DNA from: CAXBCP01 sp963977005
GTDB lineage: Bacteria > Pseudomonadota > Alphaproteobacteria > MPNO01 > UBA830
DNA: 64,000 nucleotides
Assembly (NCBI GenBank): GCA_963977005.1
Contig: CAXBMQ010000014.1
Span: forward strand, 1-64,000
Reading direction: 5' to 3'
In this document: piece by piece, positions 42,595-51,697 of the stretch
How positions within the stretch are numbered: the first letter of the stretch is position 1
Layout: each line of letters starts with the position of its first letter
Notes under the pieces: generated by a model
What the model saw: only the letters and a program-made list of their open reading frames with translations
Told to the model about the DNA's origin: nothing
The model's database searches: none
Position numbers and translations under genes: made by a program

Positions 42595-43860
42595 CTAACG
42601 GTCGGGTGGCGTCCAGTCGCTTTTCACAGACTTGCGTCTGCTCAGCCTCAACGCAAAGCCGATCGAAACGCCGACACCGATGGCGACGGTCAAATCGATA
42701 ACGACCGTTAGTATCAGGGTAAGAAGCAAAAGGAATATGTCGCTTTTTCTGCCGCGAGCGTACTCCATCCACTTGTGGGGCTCGGTCATGTTCCACGCGG
42801 TAACGATCAATAGCGCGGCAAGGGCCGGCAGGGCGAGATAGCTTGCGAGCGGCGCAGCAAGAAGCATCACCAGCAATATGACAGCAGCATGGACGATCCC
42901 CGCTACGGGTGTTTTTCCGCCGGCCTTTATGTTGGTCGCCGTTCGCGCTATCGCACCTGTCGCAGGAAGACCGGTGAACAGAGCCGACGCCAAATTGGCA
43001 ACGCCTTGCGCAGACAACTCGGCGTTCGGCCGGTGGTTGCCGTCTATCATCTTGTCGGCAACCATGGCCGATAGCAGCGATTCAACAGCCGCCAGAAAAG
43101 CGATCACGAATGCTGACGGCAGCAGCTCTGCAATCCGGGATAAGGAAAAATCAGGAAGTTCCGGCCACGGCAGGTGACTCGGAAGTTCGCCAAAACGCGA
43201 GCCGAGGGTATCCACCGGCAGGGACATGACCGCCACGAGAGTCGACCCGATGCCGACGGCGACAATGAGACCCGGAAAACGCGGTGCAATCCGCCGCAGC
43301 CCGACGATCAATACGAGCGTGACGAACGCTATGGCAATGGGGGCCATCCCCATGGTTTCCCGGGCCGCCCAAAGTGCCGACATTTTCTCCAAAAAGTCGG
43401 CGGGCACCTTGTCGACCGCCAGACCGAAGAAATCCTTGAGCTGGCTTGTCGCGATAATGACTCCGATGCCGATGGTAAAGCCGTTCACAACGGCCTCGGG
43501 AACAAAAGCAATCAGATTCCCGGCGCGGAAGTAGCCGGCGACAAGCAGAATGATTCCGGCCATAAACGTCGCCAGGACAAGGCCGTCATAGCCATGCTCG
43601 GCAATCACCCCGAAGACAACAACGATAAACGCCCCTGTCGGACCACCGATCTGAACGCGGCTTCCGCCCAGAAGCGAGATCAGAAAACCTGCGACGATCG
43701 CCGTAATCAGTCCCTTGGCGGGATCGGCACCGGAAGCGATCGCGATGGCGAGGCTGAGCGGCAGCGCCACCATGGCAACAGTCGCGCCGGCCAGCAGATC
43801 CTGAGCGAAAAGCGGCCAGCTATAGGTCTTGATCGTCGTGAGGAGTTTTGGCTGACGCAT
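42595..43860 (-). CDS. SulP-family anion transporter lacking the STAS domain
   Basis: A 421-aa membrane protein. The SulP core is clear: LFAQDLLAGATVAMVALPLSLAIAIASGADPAKGLITAIVAGFLISLLGGSRVQIGGPTGAF and AIARTATNIKAGGKTPVAGIVHA. It ends after the last membrane helix (VGVSIGFALRLSRRKSVKSDW), so the cytoplasmic STAS domain of typical SulP proteins (about 500-560 aa) is missing. Substrate may be sulfate, bicarbonate or a dicarboxylate. It is convergent with arsH. Confidence 0.9.
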   Translation of the reverse strand: MRQPKLLTTIKTYSWPLFAQDLLAGATVAMVALPLSLAIAIASGADPAKGLITAIVAGFLISLLGGSRVQIGGPTGAFIVVVFGVIAEHGYDGLVLATFMAGIILLVAGYFRAGNLIAFVPEAVVNGFTIGIGVIIATSQLKDFFGLAVDKVPADFLEKMSALWAARETMGMAPIAIAFVTLVLIVGLRRIAPRFPGLIVAVGIGSTLVAVMSLPVDTLGSRFGELPSHLPWPELPDFSLSRIAELLPSAFVIAFLAAVESLLSAMVADKMIDGNHRPNAELSAQGVANLASALFTGLPATGAIARTATNIKAGGKTPVAGIVHAAVILLVMLLAAPLASYLALPALAALLIVTAWNMTEPHKWMEYARGRKSDIFLLLLTLILTVVIDLTVAIGVGVSIGFALRLSRRKSVKSDWTPPDR

Positions 43861-44004
43861 ATTCGGTTCATATCACAGCGGGTGTGGCCCTGAAAGAAGC
43901 CCGGGGGTCGTATAGCGAAGGGTTGGCGAATTGTTGATCGGGTGGGCGAAGGCCCGGCAAGCTGTGTCGACGGAGCGGCGTAAAAAGGCCGGGCGAGCCT
44001 TCCT

Positions 44005-45225
44005 TTAGCCGCCCTCGGCGGGAACGCCAAAGATAACGATCGCCAGACAGACGACTGTCAAAACACCGAATCCCAGCGTTGCAGCAGTGGATTTACGTCT
44101 GATTGCACTCATGCAGGCGATCATGCACTGGAGAGCGTAATACAGTGCGAAACAGCGTGAAGCGAGCGTGATCAGGCCGTATATGTCCGCTTCCCAGGTA
44201 ACGATCGCCGCGACCAGCGCGATAAGCGGGTATATATGATTTATCCGGATGCGTTTTCCGGCCAGTTCGTGTACCAGCCCCGCCGCACCCATGGCATCCG
44301 CGAGTGCTGCGCTCGACTGACTGGCAAGGGCGCCGAGTATCACAAAGAACGGCAGAATCAGGGCCACCGGTTTCATCATATCCGTGACTGCCGCGACGTC
44401 CGTACTGTCTGATCCCGCTCCCATGATCGGCAGTACGAGAGCGAAGAACAAAATATAGATAAGGGCCGCGATCGCCTGGGAAAGCTTCATCGTTCGAATT
44501 CTCAATTCCCGGCTATAGGAATTTCCGAGAAAGCGCGACGTTTCGAAGCCCTGAACGATTATGAGCAACCCCAGAATGACGGGAAGGTCTGTAAACGCAA
44601 AATGCGCGTCGACCTGTATCAGGTCGCCGCCAAAGGCCGGGACCCAGCCCAGGAGACCGGCGACGTCAAATATGAGAAGTGTCGCCAGGAGGCCGCCGAT
44701 CACGGCGAGTTTTACCGAGACGGCATAAATTTCGAGCCCCTCGACAGCGTGGAACCCGCGCAGCAAGCCAACGCTCCCGACGGTGATCAACAGGATCGTA
44801 ACAACCAGGTTTACGTATAATTCCTGATCGAATCCGGTCGTCTTCAGCATGAAATGCGCGAACAGGTTGAGGTAGTACGCGACCGAAATGAAATAGGCGA
44901 AAGTGAGAACAAGCTGCGAAAGGCGTTCAAACGAGACGATCGGGGCGCCCGCGTTGCCGTTTTCCAGCAGCGGCTCGACGTGCGCGATGTTTTCGCGGAT
45001 CGCCGCCCCGACCAGATAGGCGATGACGAGCAAAACGGTCATCGCGACAATGGCCCAGCTGCCCACCACATTCCTGAGAATGGGAACCGAGACCAGAAAC
45101 CCGCTGCCGATGATCGACGCGAGAGGTGTGGTTGTTGCGCGCCACATCTCGTTTTTGAGCAATCCGGGGCGCGACAGTGCGATCAGGAAGCCTGCAAACA
45201 CTGTTATCGCGATATATCCGTACAT
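44005..45225 (-). CDS. APC-superfamily-like integral membrane transporter
   Basis: A 406-aa protein with about 11-12 predicted helices and almost no soluble part. TTPLASIIGSGFLVSVPILRN near the N-terminus is reminiscent of the glycine-rich substrate-binding helix 1 of APC-type transporters, and RFLGNSYSRELRIRTMKLSQAIAALIYILFF is a typical connecting loop. Substrate unknown. A 22-bp near-palindrome lies about 105 bp upstream. The gene stands between SulP and the ring-hydroxylating dioxygenase operon. Confidence 0.65.
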   Translation of the reverse strand: MYGYIAITVFAGFLIALSRPGLLKNEMWRATTTPLASIIGSGFLVSVPILRNVVGSWAIVAMTVLLVIAYLVGAAIRENIAHVEPLLENGNAGAPIVSFERLSQLVLTFAYFISVAYYLNLFAHFMLKTTGFDQELYVNLVVTILLITVGSVGLLRGFHAVEGLEIYAVSVKLAVIGGLLATLLIFDVAGLLGWVPAFGGDLIQVDAHFAFTDLPVILGLLIIVQGFETSRFLGNSYSRELRIRTMKLSQAIAALIYILFFALVLPIMGAGSDSTDVAAVTDMMKPVALILPFFVILGALASQSSAALADAMGAAGLVHELAGKRIRINHIYPLIALVAAIVTWEADIYGLITLASRCFALYYALQCMIACMSAIRRKSTAATLGFGVLTVVCLAIVIFGVPAEGG

Positions 45226-45330
45226 TTCCGATCTTGTACTTTATGAACGCTGGCCGGGCAGGCGGATGAGGTTTTCGATCGTGAAGCGCGAATTGCCCCG
45301 GAATCGTTATGCGCGTCTCCGGGTTTGTGC

Positions 45331-45352
45331 GAACTGTTTCGCGAAACGGTTC
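45331..45352. other. 22-bp near-perfect palindrome
   Basis: GAACTGTTTCGCGAAACGGTTC is symmetric except for one pair. It lies in the 264-bp gap between the APC-like permease start and the ABM gene end. It could be an operator of the permease gene or a terminator hairpin of the dioxygenase operon; it has no U-run. Confidence 0.45.
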
Positions 45353-45489
45353 GGGAGAGTCACGGACACGCGGGCGCAGGCCTTAAAGGCGCAGCGTAGC
45401 CGGTCGATCATTCGGTCCGGGGCGTCAGGTGCAATCGCTGGATTCAATCGTTCGGTTCAATCTCTGGCCGCCGATTGCGGCAGGCTGAC

Positions 45490-45861
45490 CTATCCCGCCG
45501 CGTCCAGAATGTGCTGCGGCGTTGACGATACGATTTCCGCGTATTTGGGCATGAAAGCGCCCTTGTCGAGATCCTCGATATATTTCACGAATTCGGGTGC
45601 CAGTTCCTTCATCTCGACGAGGATGCGCTTGTGTTCCTCGACGCTGGACCATTCGCCGATCAGGTAGAAATGATCCGCGTCCTCGGTATCCCGCAGCATG
45701 ACGCCGTCCTTGATCTGGGCAGGGGATTTATGCATCGGATTATCGTCGGAATAGTCGAATTCCTCGAACAGTTTGACGAATTCCTCGCCGCTTCCGGGCT
45801 TCACCCGAAAATCGTAGATGTGAAAAAAATTGCCTTTGCTGGCGAGAGGTATCAAAGCCAT
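45490..45861 (-). CDS. ABM-family (antibiotic biosynthesis monooxygenase-like) protein
   Basis: A 123-aa ferredoxin-like-fold protein. The ABM pattern is seen in FHIYDFRVKPGSGEEFVKLFEEFDYSDDN at the start and FYLIGEWSSVEEHKRILVEMKELAPEFVKYIEDL near the end. Small ABM proteins act as cofactor-free monooxygenases or accessory proteins. It is the third gene after the ring-hydroxylating dioxygenase alpha and beta subunits (13-bp gap), so it probably acts on the product or the same substrate. Confidence 0.78.
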   Translation of the reverse strand: MALIPLASKGNFFHIYDFRVKPGSGEEFVKLFEEFDYSDDNPMHKSPAQIKDGVMLRDTEDADHFYLIGEWSSVEEHKRILVEMKELAPEFVKYIEDLDKGAFMPKYAEIVSSTPQHILDAAG

Positions 45862-45874
45862 TTATCGCTCCTGT

Positions 45875-46372
45875 TTAAACCGGAAAGACCAGACAGTTGT
45901 CGACCATGACGCTGTCATAGATACATTTGCGTTCCTGCAGCAGCAGACCGTTCGGGGTGCGCCGGAAAACATCGCGGTACTTGCCGACCTGCTGAACCCG
46001 GCTCGGTTCCTCGACCAGCGTTTCGATCAGCGTGTAGTTGGCGACCGCGTGGATAAGATCTCCGTCTATCTGAAGCGCACGGGTATTCGTGATCGACAGG
46101 TGCAGGTAGCGCGGCGCGAACATCTCGGTGTTCAGCAGGGCGTAGGCGCGGTCCTTCATCATCGCCTTGCCCTCGCAATAAATCAGGCCCAGCGGCAGGC
46201 CCGATTCCTCGTTGTCGCGGGCAATCACATGATACAGCGCGTCTTCGGTGAAATACTCGACCCAGCCGTCGACGTCGAAGCGGTCGAGCGTGTCGGCATA
46301 GGCGTAGTTGAATTCCTCTATTTCCAGCCGGGCGTCGCGCAATGCCGCGTTTTTATCCATCACGGTGGCCAT
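45875..46372 (-). CDS. Aromatic-ring-hydroxylating dioxygenase beta subunit
   Basis: A 165-aa NTF2-fold subunit. LRDARLEIEEFNYAYADTLDRFDVDGWVEYFTEDALYHVIARDNEESGLPLGLIYCEGKAMMKDRAYAL is the standard start of small RHO subunits (BphA2/HcaF type). It forms an alpha3beta3 complex with the alpha subunit encoded 2 bp upstream. The beta subunit is structural. Confidence 0.92.
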   Translation of the reverse strand: MATVMDKNAALRDARLEIEEFNYAYADTLDRFDVDGWVEYFTEDALYHVIARDNEESGLPLGLIYCEGKAMMKDRAYALLNTEMFAPRYLHLSITNTRALQIDGDLIHAVANYTLIETLVEEPSRVQQVGKYRDVFRRTPNGLLLQERKCIYDSVMVDNCLVFPV

Positions 46373-46374
46373 CT

Positions 46375-47634
46375 CTAAAGCTCCATCACGTCGCGGTAAT
46401 AGCGGTACATGCCGCGGATCGCGCGTTCGGTGATGATGGTATCTGTCGGTTCGTCGTCCTCGCCCAGCATTGCCAGACCGTCGCGCGGCAGGGATTTCCT
46501 AAGTCCGTCCTGCAGGAATTTCAGCGCCTCGTTATCCTCGATACCGAGGAAGCCCGCCGGGCCGAAGATATTGTTCTGGCGCAACCGGTGGCGGATCATT
46601 TCGTCATCGTCGTCGGCGCGCCCGAAGACCGTCCAGATCATCATGAACTCGTCCGGTCCGCGCGGCACCAGCAATCGTGTGTTCAGAATGTTGGTCTGGC
46701 GCAGCGCCGTCAGCGTCGGAAAGATCGTCAGCACCGATCCCGACCACTTCGAATCGAATTCGCGCACGAAATCGAGCACGCGGGGGTCGTTCAGTTCCAT
46801 CGTCTGCTTGAACGCCTGCATGTTCGCCGCATCTTCCGTCGATACGTCGGGCCGCCCGTCCGACCGGCGCGACAGCAACCCGCCGTGCCGTCCGTATTTA
46901 TCTGTCGGGATATTGCTTTCGTTCGATGACACGAACAGCCCGAACGTCGTCAGGTATGTGTGCAGCAGTGTCGCGTGATAGGGGTCTTTGAGGTTTTCCT
47001 GATAGAGCTTCCAGTTGGCAGGCAGAATGTTCCGGTGGACGCCCAGCAGCTTCATGTCTCCGCCGTCGAACGTTCCGTCGAATTCGGTGCAGATTTCGGG
47101 ACCGAGATACTCCTCGATCGATTCCATGTCGTCGCAGGCAGTGGCAAAAATCACGCCGCCGCGGGTCGCGACGTGAAATTTGCGCAAGCCCCGCTCGGCC
47201 ATGTCGAAATCCTTGGGCATGCCGCCCTGGCCCTTGATACCGCGCCGGAACGGCACGGCGGTCAGATCGCCTTTCAGGTCGTAGGTCCAGTTATGATACG
47301 GACAGATGAAGCTGTCGGCGGAGCCGCGGTATTCCCGGCAGAATTCGACGCCACGGTGGGCGCAGCGGTTCTCGAATACATGAACCTCGCCGTCCATGTC
47401 GCGGGTGACGACCACCGGCAGCGGACCGACATAGGACCGGAAATAGTTCCCGGGCTCGGGGACTTCGCAGTCGAGGCCGACGTAGTTCCAGTGGCGCCCG
47501 AGAAAGATTTTTTCCAGTTCGCGGTCGTAGATATCCCGATCGGTATAAATCCAGTCGGGTATCAACGTCTCGTCATCCGGCCAGGCATACGGTTGTCGAC
47601 CGTCTGTTTCGCGAATGCTGCTGTCGCCGTCCAT
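46375..47634 (-). CDS. Aromatic-ring-hydroxylating dioxygenase alpha subunit
   Basis: A 419-aa catalytic subunit. Rieske ligands Cys91/His93 (CAHRG) and Cys111/His114 (CPYHNW). The mononuclear iron site is in NLKDPYHATLLHTYL with the facial His-His-Asp triad. Length and the tight coupling to a beta subunit fit a two-subunit oxygenase such as benzoate, anthranilate or salicylate dioxygenases. No ferredoxin or reductase lies nearby. The kynUA operon elsewhere in the window makes anthranilate; a link is possible but unproven, as the two are 44 kb apart. Confidence 0.93.
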   Translation of the reverse strand: MDGDSSIRETDGRQPYAWPDDETLIPDWIYTDRDIYDRELEKIFLGRHWNYVGLDCEVPEPGNYFRSYVGPLPVVVTRDMDGEVHVFENRCAHRGVEFCREYRGSADSFICPYHNWTYDLKGDLTAVPFRRGIKGQGGMPKDFDMAERGLRKFHVATRGGVIFATACDDMESIEEYLGPEICTEFDGTFDGGDMKLLGVHRNILPANWKLYQENLKDPYHATLLHTYLTTFGLFVSSNESNIPTDKYGRHGGLLSRRSDGRPDVSTEDAANMQAFKQTMELNDPRVLDFVREFDSKWSGSVLTIFPTLTALRQTNILNTRLLVPRGPDEFMMIWTVFGRADDDDEMIRHRLRQNNIFGPAGFLGIEDNEALKFLQDGLRKSLPRDGLAMLGEDDEPTDTIITERAIRGMYRYYRDVMEL

Positions 47635-47821
47635 TTTACTCTCCTACAGCGCCACGCCGCCGTCCAAGTATTGAGGAGCGGTTGCGGCGTATCAAGAGGT
47701 TTTGTTCGCAGTTGCGAGAAATTGGCTCTGGTGGCGGTGGAGAAGCACATGCCGGAAAGCGGAATCCGCCGAAAACCGCCGATTGACAGCAAGGGTCGAC
47801 CTCAACATACTCCGCCTCTTT

Positions 47822-47845
47822 TTTCGGCCCGGTGACGGGCCGAAA
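47822..47845 (+). other. Perfect 10-bp hairpin with GNRA loop in the argD leader
   Basis: TTTCGGCCCG, GTGA, CGGGCCGAAA: a perfect stem with a GNRA-type tetraloop, ending 32 bp before the argD GTG start. No U-run follows, so it is not a standard terminator. It could be an mRNA stability or leader element, or protect the end of the divergent region. Confidence 0.5.
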
Positions 47846-47877
47846 GGATTCCGGGACCGAAAGTCAGGAGAAGACCG

Positions 47878-49050
47878 GTGAGCCAGTCTGTAATGCCATC
47901 CTACGGCCGCGCGGACATTGCCTTCGAGAAGGGCGATGGACCCTATTTATATACCGATGGCGGTCGGAAATTCCTCGACTTCGGGTCAGGCGTCGCCGTG
48001 CTGTCGCTCGGTCACAACCATCCTCATCTGGTGCAAGCGCTGGTCGCGCAGGCCGGCAAGGTCTGGCATACGTCGAACCTCTACAATATTCCCGAACAGC
48101 AACGCCTGGCGGACCGTCTGGTTGCCAATTCCTTCGCGGAAACGGTGTTTTTCTGCAATTCGGGCGCAGAATCGGTCGAGGCGTCGATCAAGCTGATGCG
48201 GAAATACCACAGCGCCAACGGTAATCCCGAACGCTACCGGATGATCAGTTTCTCGGGGAGTTTTCATGGCCGGACGCTGGCGACGATCTCGGCGGGCGCC
48301 AGCGATGCGCACCGCGCCGGTTTCGGTCCCGCGGTCGACGGCTTCGATCATGTCGCGTTTGGCAATATGAACGAGGTCCGCGCTGCCGTGACGGCGGAGA
48401 CGGCCGGCATCATGATCGAGCCCGTACAGGGCGAAGGCGGTATTCGTCCCGCAGATCCGCGCTTTCTGAAGGACCTGCGCGCGCTTTGCGACGAAGAAGG
48501 TCTGCTGCTGATGTTCGATGAAGTGCAGACCGGCATGGGCCGGACCGGCAAGCTGTGGGCCTATGAATGGTCGGGCGTCCAACCGGACGTCATGTCGTCC
48601 GCCAAGGGCCTGGGCGGCGGGTTCCCCATCGGCGCCTGTCTCGCGACCGCCGAAGCCGCAAAGGGTATTACGGCGGGTACGCATGGCAGTACGTTCGGCG
48701 GCAACCCGCTGGCAACCGCGGTGGCCAATGCCGTGCTTGACGTGATGCTTGAGCCCGGATTTCTGCCCCATGTCGTCGAGATGAGCAAACTGCTGAACGC
48801 CGAACTAAAAGCCGTTGCCGAACGGCACCCTGCCGTTATCGAAGACGTGCGCGGCGCCGGCCTGCTACTCGGTATGAAATGTGTGGTGCCCAATGCCGAC
48901 CTGGCAGCCAAGGCATTCGAACACGATCTGCTGACGGTGCTGGCGGGTGACAACGTGATGCGGTTTCTGCCGCCGCTGATCATCGACGAGAGGCATGTCG
49001 AAGAAGCGATCGGTATTCTCGACGATTGCTGCAGCGAGCTTGAAGGATGA
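47878..49050 (+). CDS. argD: Acetylornithine/N-succinyldiaminopimelate aminotransferase
   Basis: A 390-aa class III PLP aminotransferase converting N-acetylglutamate semialdehyde to N-acetylornithine (and often serving lysine synthesis). The GTG start has AGGAG 7-8 bp upstream. NSGAESVEASIKLMRKY, FDEVQTGMGRTGKLWAYE and the PLP Lys243 (SSAKGLGGGFP) are all present. Length is typical. argF starts inside the argD stop (ATGA), so the two arginine genes are translationally coupled. Confidence 0.96.
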   Translation: MSQSVMPSYGRADIAFEKGDGPYLYTDGGRKFLDFGSGVAVLSLGHNHPHLVQALVAQAGKVWHTSNLYNIPEQQRLADRLVANSFAETVFFCNSGAESVEASIKLMRKYHSANGNPERYRMISFSGSFHGRTLATISAGASDAHRAGFGPAVDGFDHVAFGNMNEVRAAVTAETAGIMIEPVQGEGGIRPADPRFLKDLRALCDEEGLLLMFDEVQTGMGRTGKLWAYEWSGVQPDVMSSAKGLGGGFPIGACLATAEAAKGITAGTHGSTFGGNPLATAVANAVLDVMLEPGFLPHVVEMSKLLNAELKAVAERHPAVIEDVRGAGLLLGMKCVVPNADLAAKAFEHDLLTVLAGDNVMRFLPPLIIDERHVEEAIGILDDCCSELEG

Positions 49051-49973
49051 GCCCGAAACGCCAACAGCCCCCGCGTCATTTTCTGGAACTCAAGGAGGTC
49101 GCATCGGCCGAATTGCGGCGGATTATCGATATGGGCGCGCTTTTCAAGCGCGGCGAGAAGCTGAACGGCGCAGCGCAGCCCCTCACCGGGCGCGCCCTGG
49201 CCATGATTTTCGAGAAACCGTCGACGCGAACCCGCGTGTCGTTCGAAGTCGCCATGAAGCAGCTTGGCGGCTCCGTCGTGGTGCTCACGCCAAACGAAAT
49301 GCAGATCGGGCGCGGCGAAACCATTGCCGACACCGCGCGGGTCCTGTCGCGCTATGTCGATGCGATCATGATGCGGACAACCGAAAACGACAAACTGGCG
49401 GAACTGGCGTCATATGCCGAGGTGCCGGTAATCAACGGCCTCACCGATCATTCGCACCCGTGTCAGCTGATGGCCGATATCATGACGTTCGAGGAACACC
49501 GTGGCGATATTGGCGGCAAGCGCATCGCCTGGTGCGGTGACGGCAACAACATGACCCGTAGCTGGATCGAGGCGGCCGGTCGTTTCGGTTTTGAAATGCG
49601 TCTGGCTTGCCCGCCGGAACTTGCGCCGCCGCAGGACGCCATCGACTGGGCGACGGATCAGGGGGCGACGATCGTGTCCACCACCGACCCGGACGAAGCA
49701 GTGGACGGTGCCGATTGCGTCGTTACGGATACCTGGGTCTCGATGGGCGATACAGAAGCCGACAAGCGTCACAACCTGCTGTCGCCCTACCGCGTCGATC
49801 AGCGCCTGATGGACCGCGCGGCGAATGATGCGATTTTCATGCACTGTCTGCCGGCACACCGGGATGAAGAGGTAACGGCCGATGTTTTGGACGGTCCGCA
49901 GTCCGTGATATGGGACGAGGCGGAAAACCGGCTCCATGCGCAAAAGGGTATTCTGGCCTGGTGCCTGTCCTGA
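49047..49973 (+). CDS. argF: Ornithine carbamoyltransferase
   Basis: A 308-aa enzyme making citrulline from ornithine and carbamoyl phosphate. The carbamoyl-phosphate site EKPSTRTRVSFE (STRTR) and HSHPCQLMAD are intact, and HCLPAHRDEEV near the end carries the ornithine-binding Cys. Anabolic type by context, coupled to argD and followed by hslO. Confidence 0.97.
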   Translation: MSPKRQQPPRHFLELKEVASAELRRIIDMGALFKRGEKLNGAAQPLTGRALAMIFEKPSTRTRVSFEVAMKQLGGSVVVLTPNEMQIGRGETIADTARVLSRYVDAIMMRTTENDKLAELASYAEVPVINGLTDHSHPCQLMADIMTFEEHRGDIGGKRIAWCGDGNNMTRSWIEAAGRFGFEMRLACPPELAPPQDAIDWATDQGATIVSTTDPDEAVDGADCVVTDTWVSMGDTEADKRHNLLSPYRVDQRLMDRAANDAIFMHCLPAHRDEEVTADVLDGPQSVIWDEAENRLHAQKGILAWCLS

Positions 49974-49995
49974 CGGATAATGGACTGATAATGTG

Positions 49996-50952
49996 ATGGA
50001 TGGCGACGCGCCTATTCCCGATTCCCCGCAAAGTCCCGGCATTCCCGACGATCTCGTGCAGCCGTTTCAGGTCGAAAGCGGTGCGGCCCGTGGCCGGCTG
50101 GTCCGACTGGGGCCTGCTGTCCAGACGGTTATCGCCGGGCACCGTTACCCGGAGCCCGTCGCGGCCCTTCTGACCCAGGCAATCGCGCTTTCAGCGCTGG
50201 TTGCCGGTATTTTCAAGTTCGACGGCGTTTTTTCGCTTCAGGCAAAGGGCGACGGGCCCGTCAGTCTGCTGGTCGCCGATCTGACAAGTGACGGGGCGCT
50301 GCGCGGTTTCGCCCAGTATGACAAAGACGCGCTCGGCGCCCTGGACGACGGCTGGCGCGATGGCCCCGTCCCGCATCTTCTTGGCGGCGGCTATCTGGCG
50401 TTCACCGTCGATCAGGGGCAGGACACCGAAAGCTACCAGGGCATTGTAGACCTGACCGGCGCGACGCTTGCGGACTGCGCGCATAATTATTTCCGGCAGT
50501 CGGATCAGTTCGAGGGCGTGGTCAAGCTGACGTCGGGGGTGGATGACGGCGGGAACTGGCGCGCCGGCGGCCTACTGGTGCAGAAGATGCCGCCCGAGGG
50601 CCTTGTGCTGCAATCCGGCGATGCTGCGGACGAGGATTTTGAGGAAGCCTGGCGCCGGGCTGTCGTGCTGATGAGCAGCAGCCGCGACGACGAACTCCTC
50701 GACCCGGCGCTGCACCCGCACGAGCTGCTTTTCCGGCTTTTCCACGAAGACGGTATACGTGTCTTCGATACCGCCCCGCTCGAGATGCGCTGCCGGTGCT
50801 CGTCCGAACGCGTAGAAACCATGCTGCAGTCGTTTCCGCGCGCCGAGATCGAAACGCTGAAAGTCGGGGACGATGTTGTCGTGACCTGCGAATTCTGCGG
50901 GCATGACTACGTTTATGACGATGCGGATATCGAGCGGCTATACGGCGCTTGA
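49996..50952 (+). CDS. hslO: Hsp33 redox-regulated chaperone
   Basis: A 318-aa cytosolic holdase. The C-terminal zinc redox switch has Cys266-x-Cys268 (MRCRCS) and Cys298-x2-Cys301 (TCEFCGHD); oxidation releases zinc and activates the chaperone. The N-terminal domain is complete. The start is the ATG at 49996 with a GTG one codon before it. It follows argF by 22 bp, the usual neighbour order in this lineage. Confidence 0.95.
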   Translation: MDGDAPIPDSPQSPGIPDDLVQPFQVESGAARGRLVRLGPAVQTVIAGHRYPEPVAALLTQAIALSALVAGIFKFDGVFSLQAKGDGPVSLLVADLTSDGALRGFAQYDKDALGALDDGWRDGPVPHLLGGGYLAFTVDQGQDTESYQGIVDLTGATLADCAHNYFRQSDQFEGVVKLTSGVDDGGNWRAGGLLVQKMPPEGLVLQSGDAADEDFEEAWRRAVVLMSSSRDDELLDPALHPHELLFRLFHEDGIRVFDTAPLEMRCRCSSERVETMLQSFPRAEIETLKVGDDVVVTCEFCGHDYVYDDADIERLYGA

Positions 50953-51011
50953 TGTCAGGCAGGCGAGGGCGCATATACCTAACAGATTCGCATTACTCCC
51001 GGAGAACGCAT

Positions 51012-51599
51012 ATGAGTCGCTCACCCGTTATTGCCAGTCTGTTCGCAGTTGTTTTTCTGCTCGCCGGATGTGCCACCGAGGTCGAGAAACCCGGATTTCC
51101 TCAGATTTCCTTTGCGCATCTTCAGCCGATCAGCCTGAATGTTGCGCGGATCGAGGTCGAAAACCGTTATGTGTCGCCGGCGACACGCCCGAATGTCGAG
51201 CATGAATTTCCGGCACGCCCGGCCGCTGTTGCGTCAAACTGGGGGCGTGACCGGTTGCGCGCCGTCGGCGCCTCGGGAGTGGCGCGGGTCATCGTTCGCC
51301 GGGCCAGCGTCGTCGAAGTACCGTTGGCACGCACGACAGGTGTAAAGGGGGCCTTTACCCGGGACCAGTCGGAACGCTACGACGCGGTTATCGACATGAT
51401 GGTGGAGTTGCGCGACGCGGATGGGAACGTGCGCGTGACCGCTGAATCGACGGCGAAGAGATCGCGCTCGGTGTCCGAGAACATTTCTCTCAACGACCGT
51501 GAAAAAGTCTGGTTCGAAATGACGGAAGCAATGATGGCCGACCTTAATACGGCCCTCGAAAACCAGATACGAATCCACATGAAGGAATGGATTCGCTAG
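51012..51599 (+). CDS. Lipoprotein of unknown function
   Basis: A 195-aa protein with a lipoprotein signal peptide; lipobox LLAGC with Cys20. Start at the ATG after CGGAGAA. The mature domain begins ISFAHLQPISLNVARIEVENRY and has a run of beta strands (GASGVARVIVRRASVVEVPL, YDAVIDMMVELRDADGNVRVTAES), probably a small outer-membrane-anchored or periplasmic domain. I do not recognise the function. It lies 59 bp after hslO. Confidence 0.75.
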   Translation: MSRSPVIASLFAVVFLLAGCATEVEKPGFPQISFAHLQPISLNVARIEVENRYVSPATRPNVEHEFPARPAAVASNWGRDRLRAVGASGVARVIVRRASVVEVPLARTTGVKGAFTRDQSERYDAVIDMMVELRDADGNVRVTAESTAKRSRSVSENISLNDREKVWFEMTEAMMADLNTALENQIRIHMKEWIR

Positions 51600-51697
51600 C
51601 CGACATATTGTCGCCGCCCGATCGGCCCGATATGCTCACACATATGAGAGACTTTGACGAAGTCTGTTTTACCGAGTCTTCCTGAAGGGACATCAAA

